Positions 1 through 7,688 are shown, numbered from the stretch's first letter. The stretch: 19,857 bases of DNA from Thiobacillus sp. (GCF_024708915.1 NZ_JANJXQ010000094.1:1-19857), one strand, 5' to 3'. Translations and numbers: made by a program. Notes: generated by a model not told the origin, from the sequence alone.

Positions 1-137
1 TTCTTGGCAGCACCGCCAAATTTCTTCGACAGAATGGTGGTGATCGCCGCGGTCAAGGTGGTCTTGCCGTGGTCAACGTGTCCAATCGTGCCTACGTTTA
101 CGTGCGGCTTGGTCCGCTCGAATTTTTCCTTAGCCAT
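1..137 (-). CDS. tuf: Elongation factor Tu, N-terminal fragment (cut by window edge)
   Basis: EF-Tu is the GTPase that delivers aminoacyl-tRNA to the ribosome. Only the first 45 codons are present. The protein begins [20 protein letters not shown] and continues with [11 protein letters not shown], so the G1 P-loop GHVDHGKT falls at residues 19-26; this N-terminus is diagnostic for EF-Tu. The ATG at 137 is preceded by GAGGGG with an 8-nt spacer, a strong ribosome-binding site. The gene lies about 110 nt downstream of tRNA-Thr on the same strand, matching the conserved tRNA-Tyr/Gly/Thr-tuf arrangement of E. coli tufB. It is therefore probably cotranscribed with the three tRNAs from the promoter at 612-641. 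The rest of the gene lies left of the window. Confidence 0.97.
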   Translation of the reverse strand, partial: MAKEKFERTKPHVNVGTIGHVDHGKTTLTAAITTILSKKFGGAAK

Positions 138-247
138 TTCAAGTACCCCTCAAATTTGCACAAGAACCGATACAGTCAACCACATCAACATCCCGACAAC
201 CGCTTTTCAAACCGGCGCGCCGCCATCTTTATCGACACGCAAAAACA

Positions 248-322
248 TGGTGCCCATGGGCAGGATTGAACTGCCGACCTCTCCCTTACCAAGGGAGTGC
301 TCTGCCACTGAGCTACATGGGC
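248..322 (-). tRNA. tRNA-Thr (anticodon GGT)
   Basis: The minus strand folds as a complete cloverleaf. Acceptor arms are GCCCATG and CATGGGC, the anticodon stem CTCCC/GGGAG encloses the loop TTGGTAA (anticodon GGT), the T loop is TTCAATC, and the 3' CCA is encoded. It is the third tRNA of the tRNA-Tyr/Gly/Thr cluster upstream of tuf. A TTTTT run follows a few bases after the CCA end, but no separate hairpin accompanies it. Confidence 0.97.
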
Positions 323-356
323 CTCGGACTTACTGTCAAATAAGCCCACACAAAAC

Positions 357-430
357 TGGAGCGGGTGAAGGGAATCGAACCCTCGTCTTAAGCTTGGAAG
401 GCTTCAGCTCTACCATTGAGCTACACCCGC
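357..430 (-). tRNA. tRNA-Gly (anticodon TCC)
   Basis: The minus strand carries acceptor arms GCGGGTG and CACCCGC, the D-arm GCTCAATGGTAGAGC, the anticodon loop CTTCCAA (anticodon TCC), the T loop TTCGATT and an encoded 3' CCA. It sits 34 nt upstream of tRNA-Thr in the same transcript direction. The outermost anticodon-stem pair looks like a G-A mismatch by eye; the other four pair. Confidence 0.97.
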
Positions 431-511
431 AAGGGGTAGACCGTGGCTGTAAAGCCGCCAAAGCGCCAACAACCACGCTCCCCGCTTAGCCCCGCTCGAA
501 CTGCAAAAACC

Positions 512-596
512 TGGTGGTGGGGGAAGGATTCGAACCTTCGAAGGCAGAGCCGTCAGATTTACAGTCTGATCCCTTTGACCGCTCGGGAACCCCACC
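512..596 (-). tRNA. tRNA-Tyr (anticodon GTA)
   Basis: This is an 85-nt class II tRNA. Acceptor arms are GGTGGGG and CCCCACC, the anticodon stem CAGAC... encloses a loop with GTA, a long variable arm follows, the T loop is TTCGAAT and CCA is encoded. It is the first gene of the tRNA-Tyr/Gly/Thr-tuf unit. Its 5' end lies about 15 nt from the -10 box at 612-617, so the primary transcript has a very short leader. Confidence 0.97.
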
Positions 597-611
597 CAAA
601 CGAAGCGCGAA

Positions 612-641
612 ATTATAGGGTCTTTCAGAAGGCCCTGTCAA
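612..641 (-). promoter_or_regulatory. Near-consensus sigma70 promoter for the tRNA-Tyr/Gly/Thr-tuf unit
   Basis: On the minus strand there is a perfect -35 TTGACA (636-641), an 18-nt spacer and a perfect -10 TATAAT (612-617), followed by a GC-rich stretch TTCGCGC before the tRNA. A GC-rich discriminator is typical of stringently controlled stable-RNA promoters; that this one is so controlled is inference. The spacer is almost filled by an 8-bp imperfect inverted repeat (617-624 and 629-636, one mismatch). Confidence 0.88.
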
Positions 642-680
642 ACACCCCGCATGAAAATTCCCCGCCCCCGGTATTCAATC

Positions 681-1772
681 TCACACGTTGAACAGGAAAT
701 TCAGGACGTCTCCATCCTTGACGATGTATTCCTTGCCCTCGGCACGCATCCTGCCGGCCTCCTTGGCGCCCTGCTCGCCCTTGCAGGCGATGAAATCCTC
801 GAACGAGATGGTCTGCGCGCGAATGAAGCCGCGCTCGAAGTCGGTGTGGATGACCCCTGCCGCCTGCGGTGCGGTGTCGCCCTTATGGATAGTCCAGGCG
901 CGCACTTCCTTCACCCCGGCGGTGAAATAGGTCTGCAGACCGAGCAAATCGTAGGCGGCGCGAATCAGGCGATTCAACCCCGGCTCATCCCAGCCGAGTT
1001 CCTTCAGGTATTCCACACGCTCCTGCGGCGACAATTCCTGCAGCTCGGCCTCCAGCGCTGCGCAAACCGGCACGACCGGTGCACCCTCTTTTTCGGCAAA
1101 CGCGCATAGGGCATCGAGCATGGGGTTGTCGTGGAAGCCATCCTCGTCCACATTGGCGACATATAGCGTGGGCTTCACCGTCATCAGGCACAGCGACTTG
1201 ATCGCCGCCAGCCCCTCCGCATCCAGTCCGGCGGCGCGGGCGGGGCGGCCTTCGTTCAGGGTGGCGACCACGGGCTTCAGGGCGGCAACCATTTTCTGCG
1301 CATCCTTGTCGCCAGCCCGGGCGGGTTTCTCATAACGCGCCAGTGCTTTTTCGGCACTCGCCAGATCGGCCAACGCCAGCTCGGTGGCGATGGTTTCCAC
1401 ATCGGACAGCGGGTCGACCTTGCCGGCGACATGGATCACGTTTTCGTCGTGGAAGCAGCGTACCACGTGGCAGATCGCGTCGGTTTCACGAATATTGGCG
1501 AGGAACTGGTTGCCCAGCCCCTCGCCTTTGGACGCCCCCGCGACCAGGCCCGCAATATCCACGAACTCGACGATGGCCGGGACAATTTTTTGCGGATTAA
1601 TGATCTGCGCCAGCGCCGCCAGACGTGGATCGGGCACTTCGACCACGCCGGTATTCGGCTCGATGGTGCAGAAAGGATAGTTTTCCGCTGCGATGCCTGC
1701 CTGGGTCAACGCATTGAAAAGCGTGGATTTGCCGACGTTGGGCAATCCGACGATGCCGCATTTGAGACTCAT
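681..1772 (-). CDS. ychF: Redox/stress-associated ribosome-binding ATPase YchF (OLA1 family)
   Basis: YchF is an Obg-family P-loop NTPase that binds ribosomes and prefers ATP. The protein has 363 residues, the usual size. It shows G1 GLPNVGKS at residues 9-16, a G3-type DIAGL, the atypical G4 NVDE in place of NKxD (the reason the family prefers ATP), and the C-terminal TGS-like domain ending in [10 protein letters not shown] longer frame opens upstream, but the ATG at 1772 gives the canonical [16 protein letters not shown] start. That ATG overlaps the pth stop in an ATGA, so the two genes are translationally coupled. It is the last protein gene of the lolB-ispE-prs-rplY-pth-ychF string. No convincing intrinsic terminator follows; the dyad at 617-636 is the only nearby candidate. 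Confidence 0.97.
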   Translation of the reverse strand: MSLKCGIVGLPNVGKSTLFNALTQAGIAAENYPFCTIEPNTGVVEVPDPRLAALAQIINPQKIVPAIVEFVDIAGLVAGASKGEGLGNQFLANIRETDAICHVVRCFHDENVIHVAGKVDPLSDVETIATELALADLASAEKALARYEKPARAGDKDAQKMVAALKPVVATLNEGRPARAAGLDAEGLAAIKSLCLMTVKPTLYVANVDEDGFHDNPMLDALCAFAEKEGAPVVPVCAALEAELQELSPQERVEYLKELGWDEPGLNRLIRAAYDLLGLQTYFTAGVKEVRAWTIHKGDTAPQAAGVIHTDFERGFIRAQTISFEDFIACKGEQGAKEAGRMRAEGKEYIVKDGDVLNFLFNV

Positions 1773-2365
1773 GGGGTTTCCTGTTTGGGTTTGGCTGACG
1801 GGTTGGTATTGGCGCGCTGGACAGCCGCGTTCCACTCGCCCTGTTCGATCAGCGGCATGAGGCCGACCGCACGTTCGATCGCTGCGTCGATCTCGGGCTG
1901 CTCCTCGCGGCGCGGCGGCTTCAGGACGTAATTCACGACCTCATTGCGGTCGCCGGGATGGCCGATGCCGATGCGCAGCCGCCAGTAATCCTGCGTCCCC
2001 AGATGCGAGGTGATGTCTTTCAAGCCGTTGTGCCCGCCCATGCCGCCGCCGAACTTGAGGCGCAACTGGCCGGGCGGGATGTCGAGCTCGTCGTGCACCA
2101 CCAGAATGTCGGCCGGGGCGATGCGATGAAAGCGCGCAAGCGCGCCGACCGCCTGGCCGGAGCGGTTCATGAAGGTCTGCGGCAGCAGCATCCAGACGTT
2201 TCCGGGACGGCGCCCGACAATGCCATGAAAGCGCGACTCGTGCGCCAGCGGCATGCCCCATGCCTGCGCGAGGCGCGCGCAAAACCAAAACCCGGCGTTG
2301 TGCCGGGTTTCTTCGTAGTCGCGCCCGGGGTTACCGAGGCCGACAATCAGGCGAGGCGCTGTCAT
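1769..2365 (-). CDS. pth: Peptidyl-tRNA hydrolase
   Basis: Pth hydrolyses peptidyl-tRNA that drops off the ribosome, recycling tRNA. The protein has 198 residues (E. coli 194). The N-terminus [14 protein letters not shown] carries Asn12, and the catalytic His22 lies in TRHNAGF. FMNRSG (Asn67), the Asp95 of HDELDIPPG and Asn113 in GGHNGLK match the active-site Asn/Asp residues of the family. The frame extends six codons further upstream, but ATG 2365 fits the family N-terminus. It lies 57 nt downstream of rplY and overlaps ychF by 4 nt (ATGA). The order rplY-pth-ychF is widely conserved in proteobacteria. Confidence 0.97.
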   Translation of the reverse strand: MTAPRLIVGLGNPGRDYEETRHNAGFWFCARLAQAWGMPLAHESRFHGIVGRRPGNVWMLLPQTFMNRSGQAVGALARFHRIAPADILVVHDELDIPPGQLRLKFGGGMGGHNGLKDITSHLGTQDYWRLRIGIGHPGDRNEVVNYVLKPPRREEQPEIDAAIERAVGLMPLIEQGEWNAAVQRANTNPSAKPKQETP

Positions 2366-2387
2366 GCCGCACACGGCCCACAATCCA

Positions 2388-2411
2388 CCGGGATGAAAAT
2401 TCCCGGGAATT
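2388..2411. repeat. Palindromic spacer between rplY and pth
   Basis: CCGGGA (2388-2393) and TCCCGG (2401-2406) form a 6-bp inverted repeat with a 7-nt loop, overlapping the perfect 14-bp palindrome AATTCCCGGGAATT at 2398-2411. There is no T-run on either strand, so it is not a standard intrinsic terminator. It could be an RNA hairpin or processing site between the two genes, or chance. Confidence 0.4.
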
Positions 2412-2422
2412 GCGCAGCCTGG

Positions 2423-3031
2423 TTACGCCGCAGGCGCCGCGGGCGCCTCTTCAGCGCCACCACCCCTGGGCGCATTGATCGACGCCACTGCAGGGTTTTC
2501 CTGCTTGACGTGGGCAACCAGTTCGACACCTGCGGGCAATTTCAGATCGTTCGCATGGATCGAATGACCGACCTCGAGCTGCCCCATGTCGACTTCGATG
2601 AACTCAGGCAGGCTGCCGGGCAGGCACTGCACATCGAGTTCGGTCACGATGTGGTGAGGCTTGCCGCCGCCAGTCTTGACGCCCGGCGCCACGTCGGCAT
2701 TGAGGAAGTGCAGCGGCACCTTGACGTGGATCTTGTGATCCTTGTCGACGCGCTGGAAGTCGACGTGCAGCACCTGCTGCCTGTAGGGGTGCCATTGGGC
2801 GTCGCGCAGCAGCACGGTTTCCTTGGCGCCGTCGACATTCAGGGTCAGCACGGAGGCATGGAAGGCCTCCTTGCGCAGCGCGTGGTACAGCGCGTTGTGG
2901 TCCAGCTCGATCTGCACAGGGGCGGCAGTACCGCCGTAGACGATGCCGGGGACCTTGCCCGCGTGACGCAGACGGCGGCTCGCACCCGTACCTTGCAACT
3001 CACGCTTGGCGGCGATGACTTCGATATTCAT
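2423..3031 (-). CDS. rplY: Large ribosomal subunit protein bL25, long (CTC/TL5) form
   Basis: bL25 binds 5S rRNA in the large subunit. The 202-residue protein is the long two-domain form: an N-terminal 5S-binding domain ([12 protein letters not shown]...GASRRLR, roughly residues 1-95) and a C-terminal beta domain, ending in an Ala/Pro/Glu-rich tail (EEAPAAPAA). The short E. coli form has only the first domain. The start at 3031 is preceded by GGAG (3039-3042); an ATG farther upstream in frame gives an extra N-terminus not seen in the family. The leader carries an 8-bp inverted repeat (3059-3085). The gene sits downstream of prs, behind a likely terminator at 3090-3111. Confidence 0.96.
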   Translation of the reverse strand: MNIEVIAAKRELQGTGASRRLRHAGKVPGIVYGGTAAPVQIELDHNALYHALRKEAFHASVLTLNVDGAKETVLLRDAQWHPYRQQVLHVDFQRVDKDHKIHVKVPLHFLNADVAPGVKTGGGKPHHIVTELDVQCLPGSLPEFIEVDMGQLEVGHSIHANDLKLPAGVELVAHVKQENPAVASINAPRGGGAEEAPAAPAA

Positions 3032-3058
3032 AGGTTTTCTCCAATTAACTGCTTGATG

Positions 3059-3085
3059 ATGCATTGCCGAAAAGGGTCAATGCAT
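3059..3085 (-). promoter_or_regulatory. Inverted repeat in the rplY leader
   Basis: ATGCATTG (3059-3066) and CAATGCAT (3078-3085) are perfect 8-bp arms around an 11-nt loop, 28 nt upstream of the rplY ATG. On the minus strand a TTGACC (5 of 6 to the -35 consensus) begins inside the distal arm, but I see no good -10 at 16-18 nt. It could be a protein-binding dyad or an RNA hairpin. The function is unknown. Confidence 0.45.
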
Positions 3086-3089
3086 GCCC

Positions 3090-3111
3090 AAAAGCCCCCG
3101 CGACCAGGGGC
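3090..3111 (-). terminator. Probable intrinsic terminator after prs
   Basis: In the minus-strand transcript GCCCC (from 3111), an 8-nt loop and GGGGC are followed by TTTT. The T-run is short, so termination may be partial. It lies 12 nt past the prs stop and before the rplY leader. Confidence 0.55.
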
Positions 3112-3123
3112 ATTCAGCCAGCC

Positions 3124-4074
3124 CTACTCGATGAAGAGCGAACTGACGGAATCCTCGTTGCTGATGCGGCGGATGGTCTCCGCCAGCAATTCAGCCACCG
3201 ACAATTGCCGGATTTTCTTGCATGCGCGCGCGTCGTCGCGCAGCGGAATGGTGTCGGTCACCACCAGCTCGTCGAGCGCGGAATTCGTCACGCGTTCGGC
3301 GGCGCTGCCGGACAGCACGGCATGGGTGCAATACGCCATGACCTTTTTCGCGCCGTGCTCCTTCAGCGCGGTGGCCGCCTCGCACAGCGTGTTGGCCGTG
3401 TCGACCATGTCATCCATGATGATGCAGGTGCGGTCCTTGACGTCGCCGATGATGTGCATCACCTTCGCCACGTTGGGCTTGGGGCGGCGCTTGTCGATGA
3501 TCGCCAGATCGCATTCCAGCCGCTTGGCGATTGCCCGCGCCCGCACCACCCCGCCGACGTCCGGCGACACCACCATCAGGTTCGGATGGTCGCGCTTCCA
3601 GATGTCGCCCAACAGGATCGGACTGGAGTAAATGTTGTCGACCGGGATGTCGAAGAATCCCTGGATCTGGTCCGAATGCAGGTCCATCGTCAGCAAACGG
3701 TCTACGCCCACGCCCTGCAGCATGTTGGCCACCACCTTGGCGGTGATCGCCACCCGCGCCGACCGGGTGCGCCGATCCTGCCGCGCGTAGCCGTAATACG
3801 GGATCGCCGCGGTGATGCGGGCAGCCGAGGCGCGCTTCAGTGCATCAACCATCACCATCACCTCCATCAGCGTGTCGTTGGTCGGCTGGCAGGTCGACTG
3901 CAGCACGAACACATCCTTGCCGCGCACGTTCTCGAGGATTTCGACCATCACCTCGCCATCGGAGAAACGCGACACGGTGGCACGCCCGAGATGGATATTG
4001 AGATGACGCACCACATCACTGGCTAAACGCGGGTTGGCATTCCCGCTGAACACCATCAGATTGTCTATGGACAC
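3124..4074 (-). CDS. prs: Ribose-phosphate pyrophosphokinase (PRPP synthetase)
   Basis: Prs makes PRPP from ribose 5-phosphate and ATP for nucleotide, His, Trp and NAD synthesis. The protein has 316 residues, the family length. Motifs in order are [12 protein letters not shown] at the N-terminus, [16 protein letters not shown] (ATP/flexible region), the metal/ATP-binding [12 protein letters not shown], and the PRPP loop [13 protein letters not shown]. The start is a GTG at 4074, preceded by GGAG with a 6-nt spacer; the longer frame from ATG 4113 would begin inside the upstream terminator and is rejected. No promoter is visible in the 36 nt between the terminator T-run and the GTG, so expression seems to need read-through from the ispE/tRNA-Gln transcript or a promoter farther upstream. 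Confidence 0.97.
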   Translation of the reverse strand: MSIDNLMVFSGNANPRLASDVVRHLNIHLGRATVSRFSDGEVMVEILENVRGKDVFVLQSTCQPTNDTLMEVMVMVDALKRASAARITAAIPYYGYARQDRRTRSARVAITAKVVANMLQGVGVDRLLTMDLHSDQIQGFFDIPVDNIYSSPILLGDIWKRDHPNLMVVSPDVGGVVRARAIAKRLECDLAIIDKRRPKPNVAKVMHIIGDVKDRTCIIMDDMVDTANTLCEAATALKEHGAKKVMAYCTHAVLSGSAAERVTNSALDELVVTDTIPLRDDARACKKIRQLSVAELLAETIRRISNEDSVSSLFIE

Positions 4075-4110
4075 GCGAGTCTCCGGCGTTTTGGCTGGTC
4101 CGCACAACAA

Positions 4111-4137
4111 CAAAAACAGCCGCCACTGGCGGCTGTT
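4111..4137 (-). terminator. Strong intrinsic terminator between tRNA-Gln and prs
   Basis: On the minus strand CAGCCGCC, loop AGT and GGCGGCTG form an 8-bp GC-rich stem (9-10 bp counting flanking A-T pairs), followed directly by TTTTTG. It starts 9 nt past the tRNA-Gln CCA end and ends about 36 nt before the prs start codon. Confidence 0.88.
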
Positions 4138-4145
4138 CGCTTAAC

Positions 4146-4220
4146 TGGCTGGGGAGGCAGGGATCGAACCTGCGAATGTCGGAATCAAAATCCGATGCCT
4201 TACCACTTGGCGACTCCCCA
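4146..4220 (-). tRNA. tRNA-Gln (anticodon TTG)
   Basis: The minus strand carries acceptor arms TGGGGAG and CTCCCCA, the anticodon stem TCGGA... with loop TTTTGAT/T containing TTG, the T loop TTCGATC and an encoded CCA. It starts only 7 nt after the ispE stop codon, so it is probably processed from the ispE message or driven by a promoter inside the ispE 3' end. tRNA-Gln between ispE and prs also occurs in Pseudomonas. Confidence 0.97.
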
Positions 4221-4227
4221 ATGGGCA

Positions 4228-5064
4228 CTACCCGGCGCAAAAATCGTACAGGGGATGCCTGTCGAGACCCTGCGCCACAAAACCCTGCATCATTTCAGGC
4301 AGTTGGCGCAGCACGTCGCGCGCCGTTTCTTCCGTCTCGAATGATGCAAACACACAGGCACCCGAACCGGTCATTCGCGCGTCGCCAAACTGGGCCAGCC
4401 ATGCGAGATGACGGGCGACTTCAGGATAGCGCTGAACGACCACGGACTGCAGGTCGTTACGACCCATGCCTGCGGAAAAGGGCGCTATTTTGAGGGGTGG
4501 CGTGTTGCGTGTCAATTCCGGCGCCGCAAAAATTGCGGCGGTCGGCACCTGCGCCGGCGGCATCAGCACCACATACCACGCTGGCGGTGCGCTAACCGGA
4601 TGCAGGATTTCGCCCACGCCTTCGGCAAACGCGGTCTGGCCAAACACGAAAACGGGCACGTCGGCGCCTAATTGCAAAGCCAGTTGTTGCAGCGCTTCGC
4701 GCGGTAGATTGGCCTGCCACAGGCGGTTCAGTGCGAGCAGCACGGTGGCTGCGTCGGAACTGCCGCCGCCGAGCCCCCCCCCCATCGGCAGCACCTTGTC
4801 GAGGCGAATGCCCACTCCGGCGCCTGCCGGTGCATGCGCCTGCAGCAGGCGCGCCGCACGCACGCTCAGATCGCGTTCTTCCGGCACCCCGGGCAGGTCG
4901 TCTGCACGCACCACGCGGCCGTCGTCGCGCAATTCAAGATGCACAATATCGGCACGGTCGATCAGGCGAAACACGCTTTGCAGCAGGTGGTAGCCATCGG
5001 CCCGCCGACCGACGACGTGCAGGAACAGGTTCAGCTTGGCGGGGGCGGGATAGGCGTGGCTCAT
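4228..5064 (-). CDS. ispE: 4-diphosphocytidyl-2-C-methyl-D-erythritol kinase
   Basis: IspE phosphorylates CDP-methylerythritol in the non-mevalonate (MEP) isoprenoid pathway. The 278-residue protein is a GHMP kinase. It has PAPAKLNLFLHV at residues 6-17 with the substrate-binding Lys10, the glycine-rich ATP loop PMGGGLGGGSSDAA at residues 93-106, GADVPVF with the probable catalytic Asp135, and the C-terminal GSGACVF motif. The ATG at 5064 overlaps the lolB stop as ATGA, so the genes are coupled. An uninterrupted run of ten G (ten C on the plus strand, 4774-4783) encodes part of the ATP loop, a slippage-prone tract in an essential gene. tRNA-Gln follows after 7 nt. Confidence 0.97.
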   Translation of the reverse strand: MSHAYPAPAKLNLFLHVVGRRADGYHLLQSVFRLIDRADIVHLELRDDGRVVRADDLPGVPEERDLSVRAARLLQAHAPAGAGVGIRLDKVLPMGGGLGGGSSDAATVLLALNRLWQANLPREALQQLALQLGADVPVFVFGQTAFAEGVGEILHPVSAPPAWYVVLMPPAQVPTAAIFAAPELTRNTPPLKIAPFSAGMGRNDLQSVVVQRYPEVARHLAWLAQFGDARMTGSGACVFASFETEETARDVLRQLPEMMQGFVAQGLDRHPLYDFCAG

Positions 5065-5609
5065 TCGGCTTGCCAGTTGTCCGCCACCAGGCGGATTTCC
5101 AGCCCCTCGCGCGCCACCACCAGCTTGCGCGGACGCGCATCGGCAGCGTATTGCAGGTAATCGATCACCCAGCCATCCTGTTTGAGCTGCACGATGCGCC
5201 CGGCGCCGTCATGCGTGGCCTCGAAGCTGCGCCCGGGGTCGGGGCGCGCCTGCACCCACCATGCCAGGCCCGCCACCGGCAGCGCATAACCGAGCGCCTC
5301 GCGCGTCAGGGACTCGGCGTCGGGTGCGCGGCGCGGCGACCGATTCGGCGCTTCAAGCGTCACCCCCTCGGCGTTGCGCACGATGCGCGCCACGCCCTGC
5401 CCCAGCGGCGAAATCAGCAATACCTCATCCGCTTCCGCACGGTGCTGCCAGCGGATATTCCCCGACAGGCTCTGTTCGCCCGCCTGGACGCCGATGCGCC
5501 CCTGCAGCGTCCAACTGGCGTGGGGCAGCGCAACAGCGGGAACGGAGGGCGGCACCGACGCGCAGCCGGCCGCCAGCATCAGCAGCAATGCCGCCAGCAG
5601 ATGTCTCAT
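5061..5609 (-). CDS. lolB: Outer-membrane lipoprotein LolB
   Basis: LolB receives lipoproteins from the periplasmic carrier LolA and inserts them in the outer membrane. The protein has 182 residues. A lipoprotein signal peptide MRHLLAALLLMLAAGC gives a lipobox LAAGC with acylated Cys16. The mature part contains the family-like WTLQGRIGVQ and SGNIRWQH segments, followed by LLISPLGQGVARI. A much longer frame opens upstream inside the TPR gene, but ATG 5609 gives the signal peptide and overlaps the TPR gene stop by one base (TGATG), a coupling arrangement. It overlaps ispE by 4 nt. Sequence divergence in LolB is high, so synteny with ispE and the TPR lipoprotein carries part of the call. Confidence 0.93.
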   Translation of the reverse strand: MRHLLAALLLMLAAGCASVPPSVPAVALPHASWTLQGRIGVQAGEQSLSGNIRWQHRAEADEVLLISPLGQGVARIVRNAEGVTLEAPNRSPRRAPDAESLTREALGYALPVAGLAWWVQARPDPGRSFEATHDGAGRIVQLKQDGWVIDYLQYAADARPRKLVVAREGLEIRLVADNWQAE

Positions 5610-7408
5610 CAGGGTTTCAACCGGCGCAGGGTTTCCAGCAGCACCTCGTTCTGCGGATGGATTTGCAGGCTGGTCTGCCACAGCTTGCCGGCCTCGTCGC
5701 GCTGTCCGCGCGCCCATAGCACCTCGCCCAGGTGGGCGGCGATTTCGGGGTCGGGGCGCGCCTTGTAGGCGCGTTCCAGGTATTCCTGCGCACGCGCCAG
5801 ATCGCCCGAACGGTATTGTGCCCACCCCACGCTATCCAGGATGAAGGGGTCTTCCGGAGCCAGCGCCAGGGCCTTGTCCAGCAGGACGATCGCTTCGGCA
5901 AGGCGGCCGGTGCGGTCGGCCAGCGTGTAGCCCAGCGCGTTGTAAGCCTGGGCGTCGCCGGGGCGCAGCGTGATCACGCGACGCAGATCGGCTTCCAGCA
6001 CGTCCAGCTTGTCGAGCTTTTCCGCAGCCATGGCGCGGTCGTACAGTAAATCCGCCGAATCGGGATAACGCTTGAGCCCCACCGACAGCAGGTCGAAACC
6101 TGCCGCATGCGCCTTGCTGTCGCGCAGCAGTTCGGCCTGCGCCTGAATCAGCCGCACGTTTTGCCCGTCGTTTTCACCCTGCGTGGCAGCCAGCAGCGCA
6201 CGCGCGTCATCATGCCTGCCCGCCTGCGCCAGCAACGCGGCCTGACGCGCGCGCGCGGGAACCAGATAATTACCCGTCTTGACCTCGGCGTAGAAAGCGG
6301 CAGCCGCCTCGGGCTGTTTCATCTGCTCGGCCAGCTGCCCCTGGTAGTACCGTACGGTATCCGGGTCGCGCGGGTTGTATTCCAGGGTCTGCGTCAGCAA
6401 ATCGCGCGCCGCGTCGAAATCGCCCATTTGCATGGACAGCAAACCCGCGGCCAGACTGACTTCGGCATTGCGCGGAAAATCGCCCATCAGACGGGTGAAT
6501 TCGACGCGCGCTTCGGCGAACTGATTGGCATTGACCAAGGTGCGCGCATAGGTCAGCCGCACGTCACGTGCGCCCGCATGGGTCGCCAGGAAGCCGCGCA
6601 TGAAGGCCAGCGCATCGGCGCGCGACGTCCTGCCCAGTATCTGCACGCGCAGCAGCGCCGCAGGCTCCCAGCCAGGACGCAGGCTGTCGGCCTGCTGCAA
6701 GGCCGCGACGGCTGCATCGAAGCGGCCGGCACTGGCTGCGGCCTGCGCGACGGCAAAGCGCGCTTCCGGCAGTTCCGGATAATCCGCTGCCAGCCGTTCG
6801 ACCAGATCCAGGGCAGCCTGGGTGTCGCGCAGCTTGCCCGTCAGCGCCGACAGATGCAGAAAGCCGTTGGCCGCATCCTGTTTCAACAGGGTTTTCAGCA
6901 AAGGTTCAGCCTCGTCGAAGCGGCCCTCGCCCAGCAACAAGGCCGCCAGGGTCTGCTGTGCGCGTTCCGGGTTCGGCTCCGTCTCTGCCCACAGCCGGGT
7001 GGCTTCCAGCGCCCCTGCCTGGTCGCGCGCAAACATCGCGACCTCTACCGCTCGACGGGCTACGCGCGGATCGCGCGTCTGCCGCGCCAGATCGAGATAG
7101 GTCGAATTGGCAACGCCGATCGCACCCCGCTGTCCCGCCACCTCGGCCACCAGAAACTTGAACAGGATTTCGGGGGTGAGCGGCTGCCTGGGCAGCGCAG
7201 CCTGTGCCTTGGCAGCCGCCTCTGCGGCGGGGTCGGCGACCGCTTCGCCCACTACCACGGCGGATTGCGGCGCCTGCGTTTCCGCGACGACAGCCGGCGC
7301 TGCCTGGGTTTCCGCCACCGCAGGCTGCGACGCTTTGACGCCGGGCTGACTGCACGCGGTCGCGAGCGCCAGCGCTGCACAGAGTGGGAGAACGTTGAGG
7401 TGGGTCAT
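5609..7408 (-). CDS. TPR-repeat lipoprotein, probably LbcA-like
   Basis: This is a 599-residue tetratricopeptide protein. The N-terminus MTHLNVLPLCAALALATAC is a signal peptide with a weak lipobox (ATAC, Cys19), then an Ala/Pro/Gln-rich linker with two VAETQA units (about 31-47), a conserved helical segment from PLTPEILFKFLVAEVAGQRG (residues 77-96) and TPR helices to the C-terminus. The clearest repeats are near AYNALGYTLADRTGRLAEA and SVGWAQYRSGDLARAQEYLE. Its place just upstream of lolB-ispE-prs matches the Pseudomonas aeruginosa gene I recall as LbcA, an outer-membrane TPR lipoprotein that helps the CtpA protease degrade cell-wall hydrolases. That role is inference by synteny. The start ATG 7408 has AAGG upstream. 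A candidate promoter lies at 7439-7466. Confidence 0.88.
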   Translation of the reverse strand: MTHLNVLPLCAALALATACSQPGVKASQPAVAETQAAPAVVAETQAPQSAVVVGEAVADPAAEAAAKAQAALPRQPLTPEILFKFLVAEVAGQRGAIGVANSTYLDLARQTRDPRVARRAVEVAMFARDQAGALEATRLWAETEPNPERAQQTLAALLLGEGRFDEAEPLLKTLLKQDAANGFLHLSALTGKLRDTQAALDLVERLAADYPELPEARFAVAQAAASAGRFDAAVAALQQADSLRPGWEPAALLRVQILGRTSRADALAFMRGFLATHAGARDVRLTYARTLVNANQFAEARVEFTRLMGDFPRNAEVSLAAGLLSMQMGDFDAARDLLTQTLEYNPRDPDTVRYYQGQLAEQMKQPEAAAAFYAEVKTGNYLVPARARQAALLAQAGRHDDARALLAATQGENDGQNVRLIQAQAELLRDSKAHAAGFDLLSVGLKRYPDSADLLYDRAMAAEKLDKLDVLEADLRRVITLRPGDAQAYNALGYTLADRTGRLAEAIVLLDKALALAPEDPFILDSVGWAQYRSGDLARAQEYLERAYKARPDPEIAAHLGEVLWARGQRDEAGKLWQTSLQIHPQNEVLLETLRRLKP

Positions 7409-7438
7409 GTATGTCGCCTTGGTGGAGTCGCTGTCACG

Positions 7439-7466
7439 ATTCTAAGCTTTCGAGGCCTGCCCGCAA
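7439..7466 (-). promoter_or_regulatory. Candidate promoter for the TPR-lolB-ispE operon
   Basis: On the minus strand a -10 TAGAAT (7439-7444, 5 of 6) follows a 16-nt spacer from TTGCGG (7461-7466, 3 of 6). The -35 is poor. It is about 30 nt upstream of the start codon of the first gene. This is a by-eye call only. Confidence 0.35.
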
Positions 7467-7620
7467 GCAAGGTTCACTCGAAATCTGCGCCCGATGAAGC
7501 CGCCCCAGTTTCGCATTGCCTGATAGCGCGAACGCCCTGCCGGCGCCGCCGGGCCACAGCGGCAGAGGAGAATGCGCCTGTCCAATATCCGGGCACGCCG
7601 GAAATCGGTCCGGCGCAGGG

Positions 7621-7649
7621 GTGAAATGCGCGTTAACAGGCCCTAGAAT
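7621..7649 (+). promoter_or_regulatory. Candidate promoter for mutM
   Basis: GTGAAA (7621-7626, 4 of 6) and TAGAAT (7644-7649, 5 of 6) are separated by 17 nt. The expected start site would be near 7656, inside a GC-rich hairpin (GGGGTC 7651-7656 pairing with GACCCC 7679-7684, and inner TCCG/CGGA arms). The rest of the 347-bp divergent gap between 7409 and 7755 holds nothing else I can name apart from the leader ORF. Confidence 0.4.
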
Positions 7650-7688
7650 AGGGGTCCGGTCCGGCTCCGGCTTGCGGAGACCCCCTGT

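Noticed and set aside
213..222. 10-bp palindrome CGGCGCGCCG between tRNA-Thr and tuf
   Set aside because: Short GC palindromes are common at this base composition and nothing else supports a function.
651..663. ATGAAAATTCCC occurs here and again at 2393-2404 in another intergenic spot
   Set aside because: Shared 12-mers are expected many times by chance in a 20-kb window and the surroundings do not align.
1958..3631. Very long open frame on the plus strand opposite pth, rplY and prs
   Set aside because: It is a shadow of high-GC genes on the minus strand; the sense products have clear family motifs and the antisense translation does not.
6107..7624. 505-codon plus-strand frame opposite the TPR lipoprotein
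   Set aside because: Mirror frame of the TPR gene with no family-like segments.
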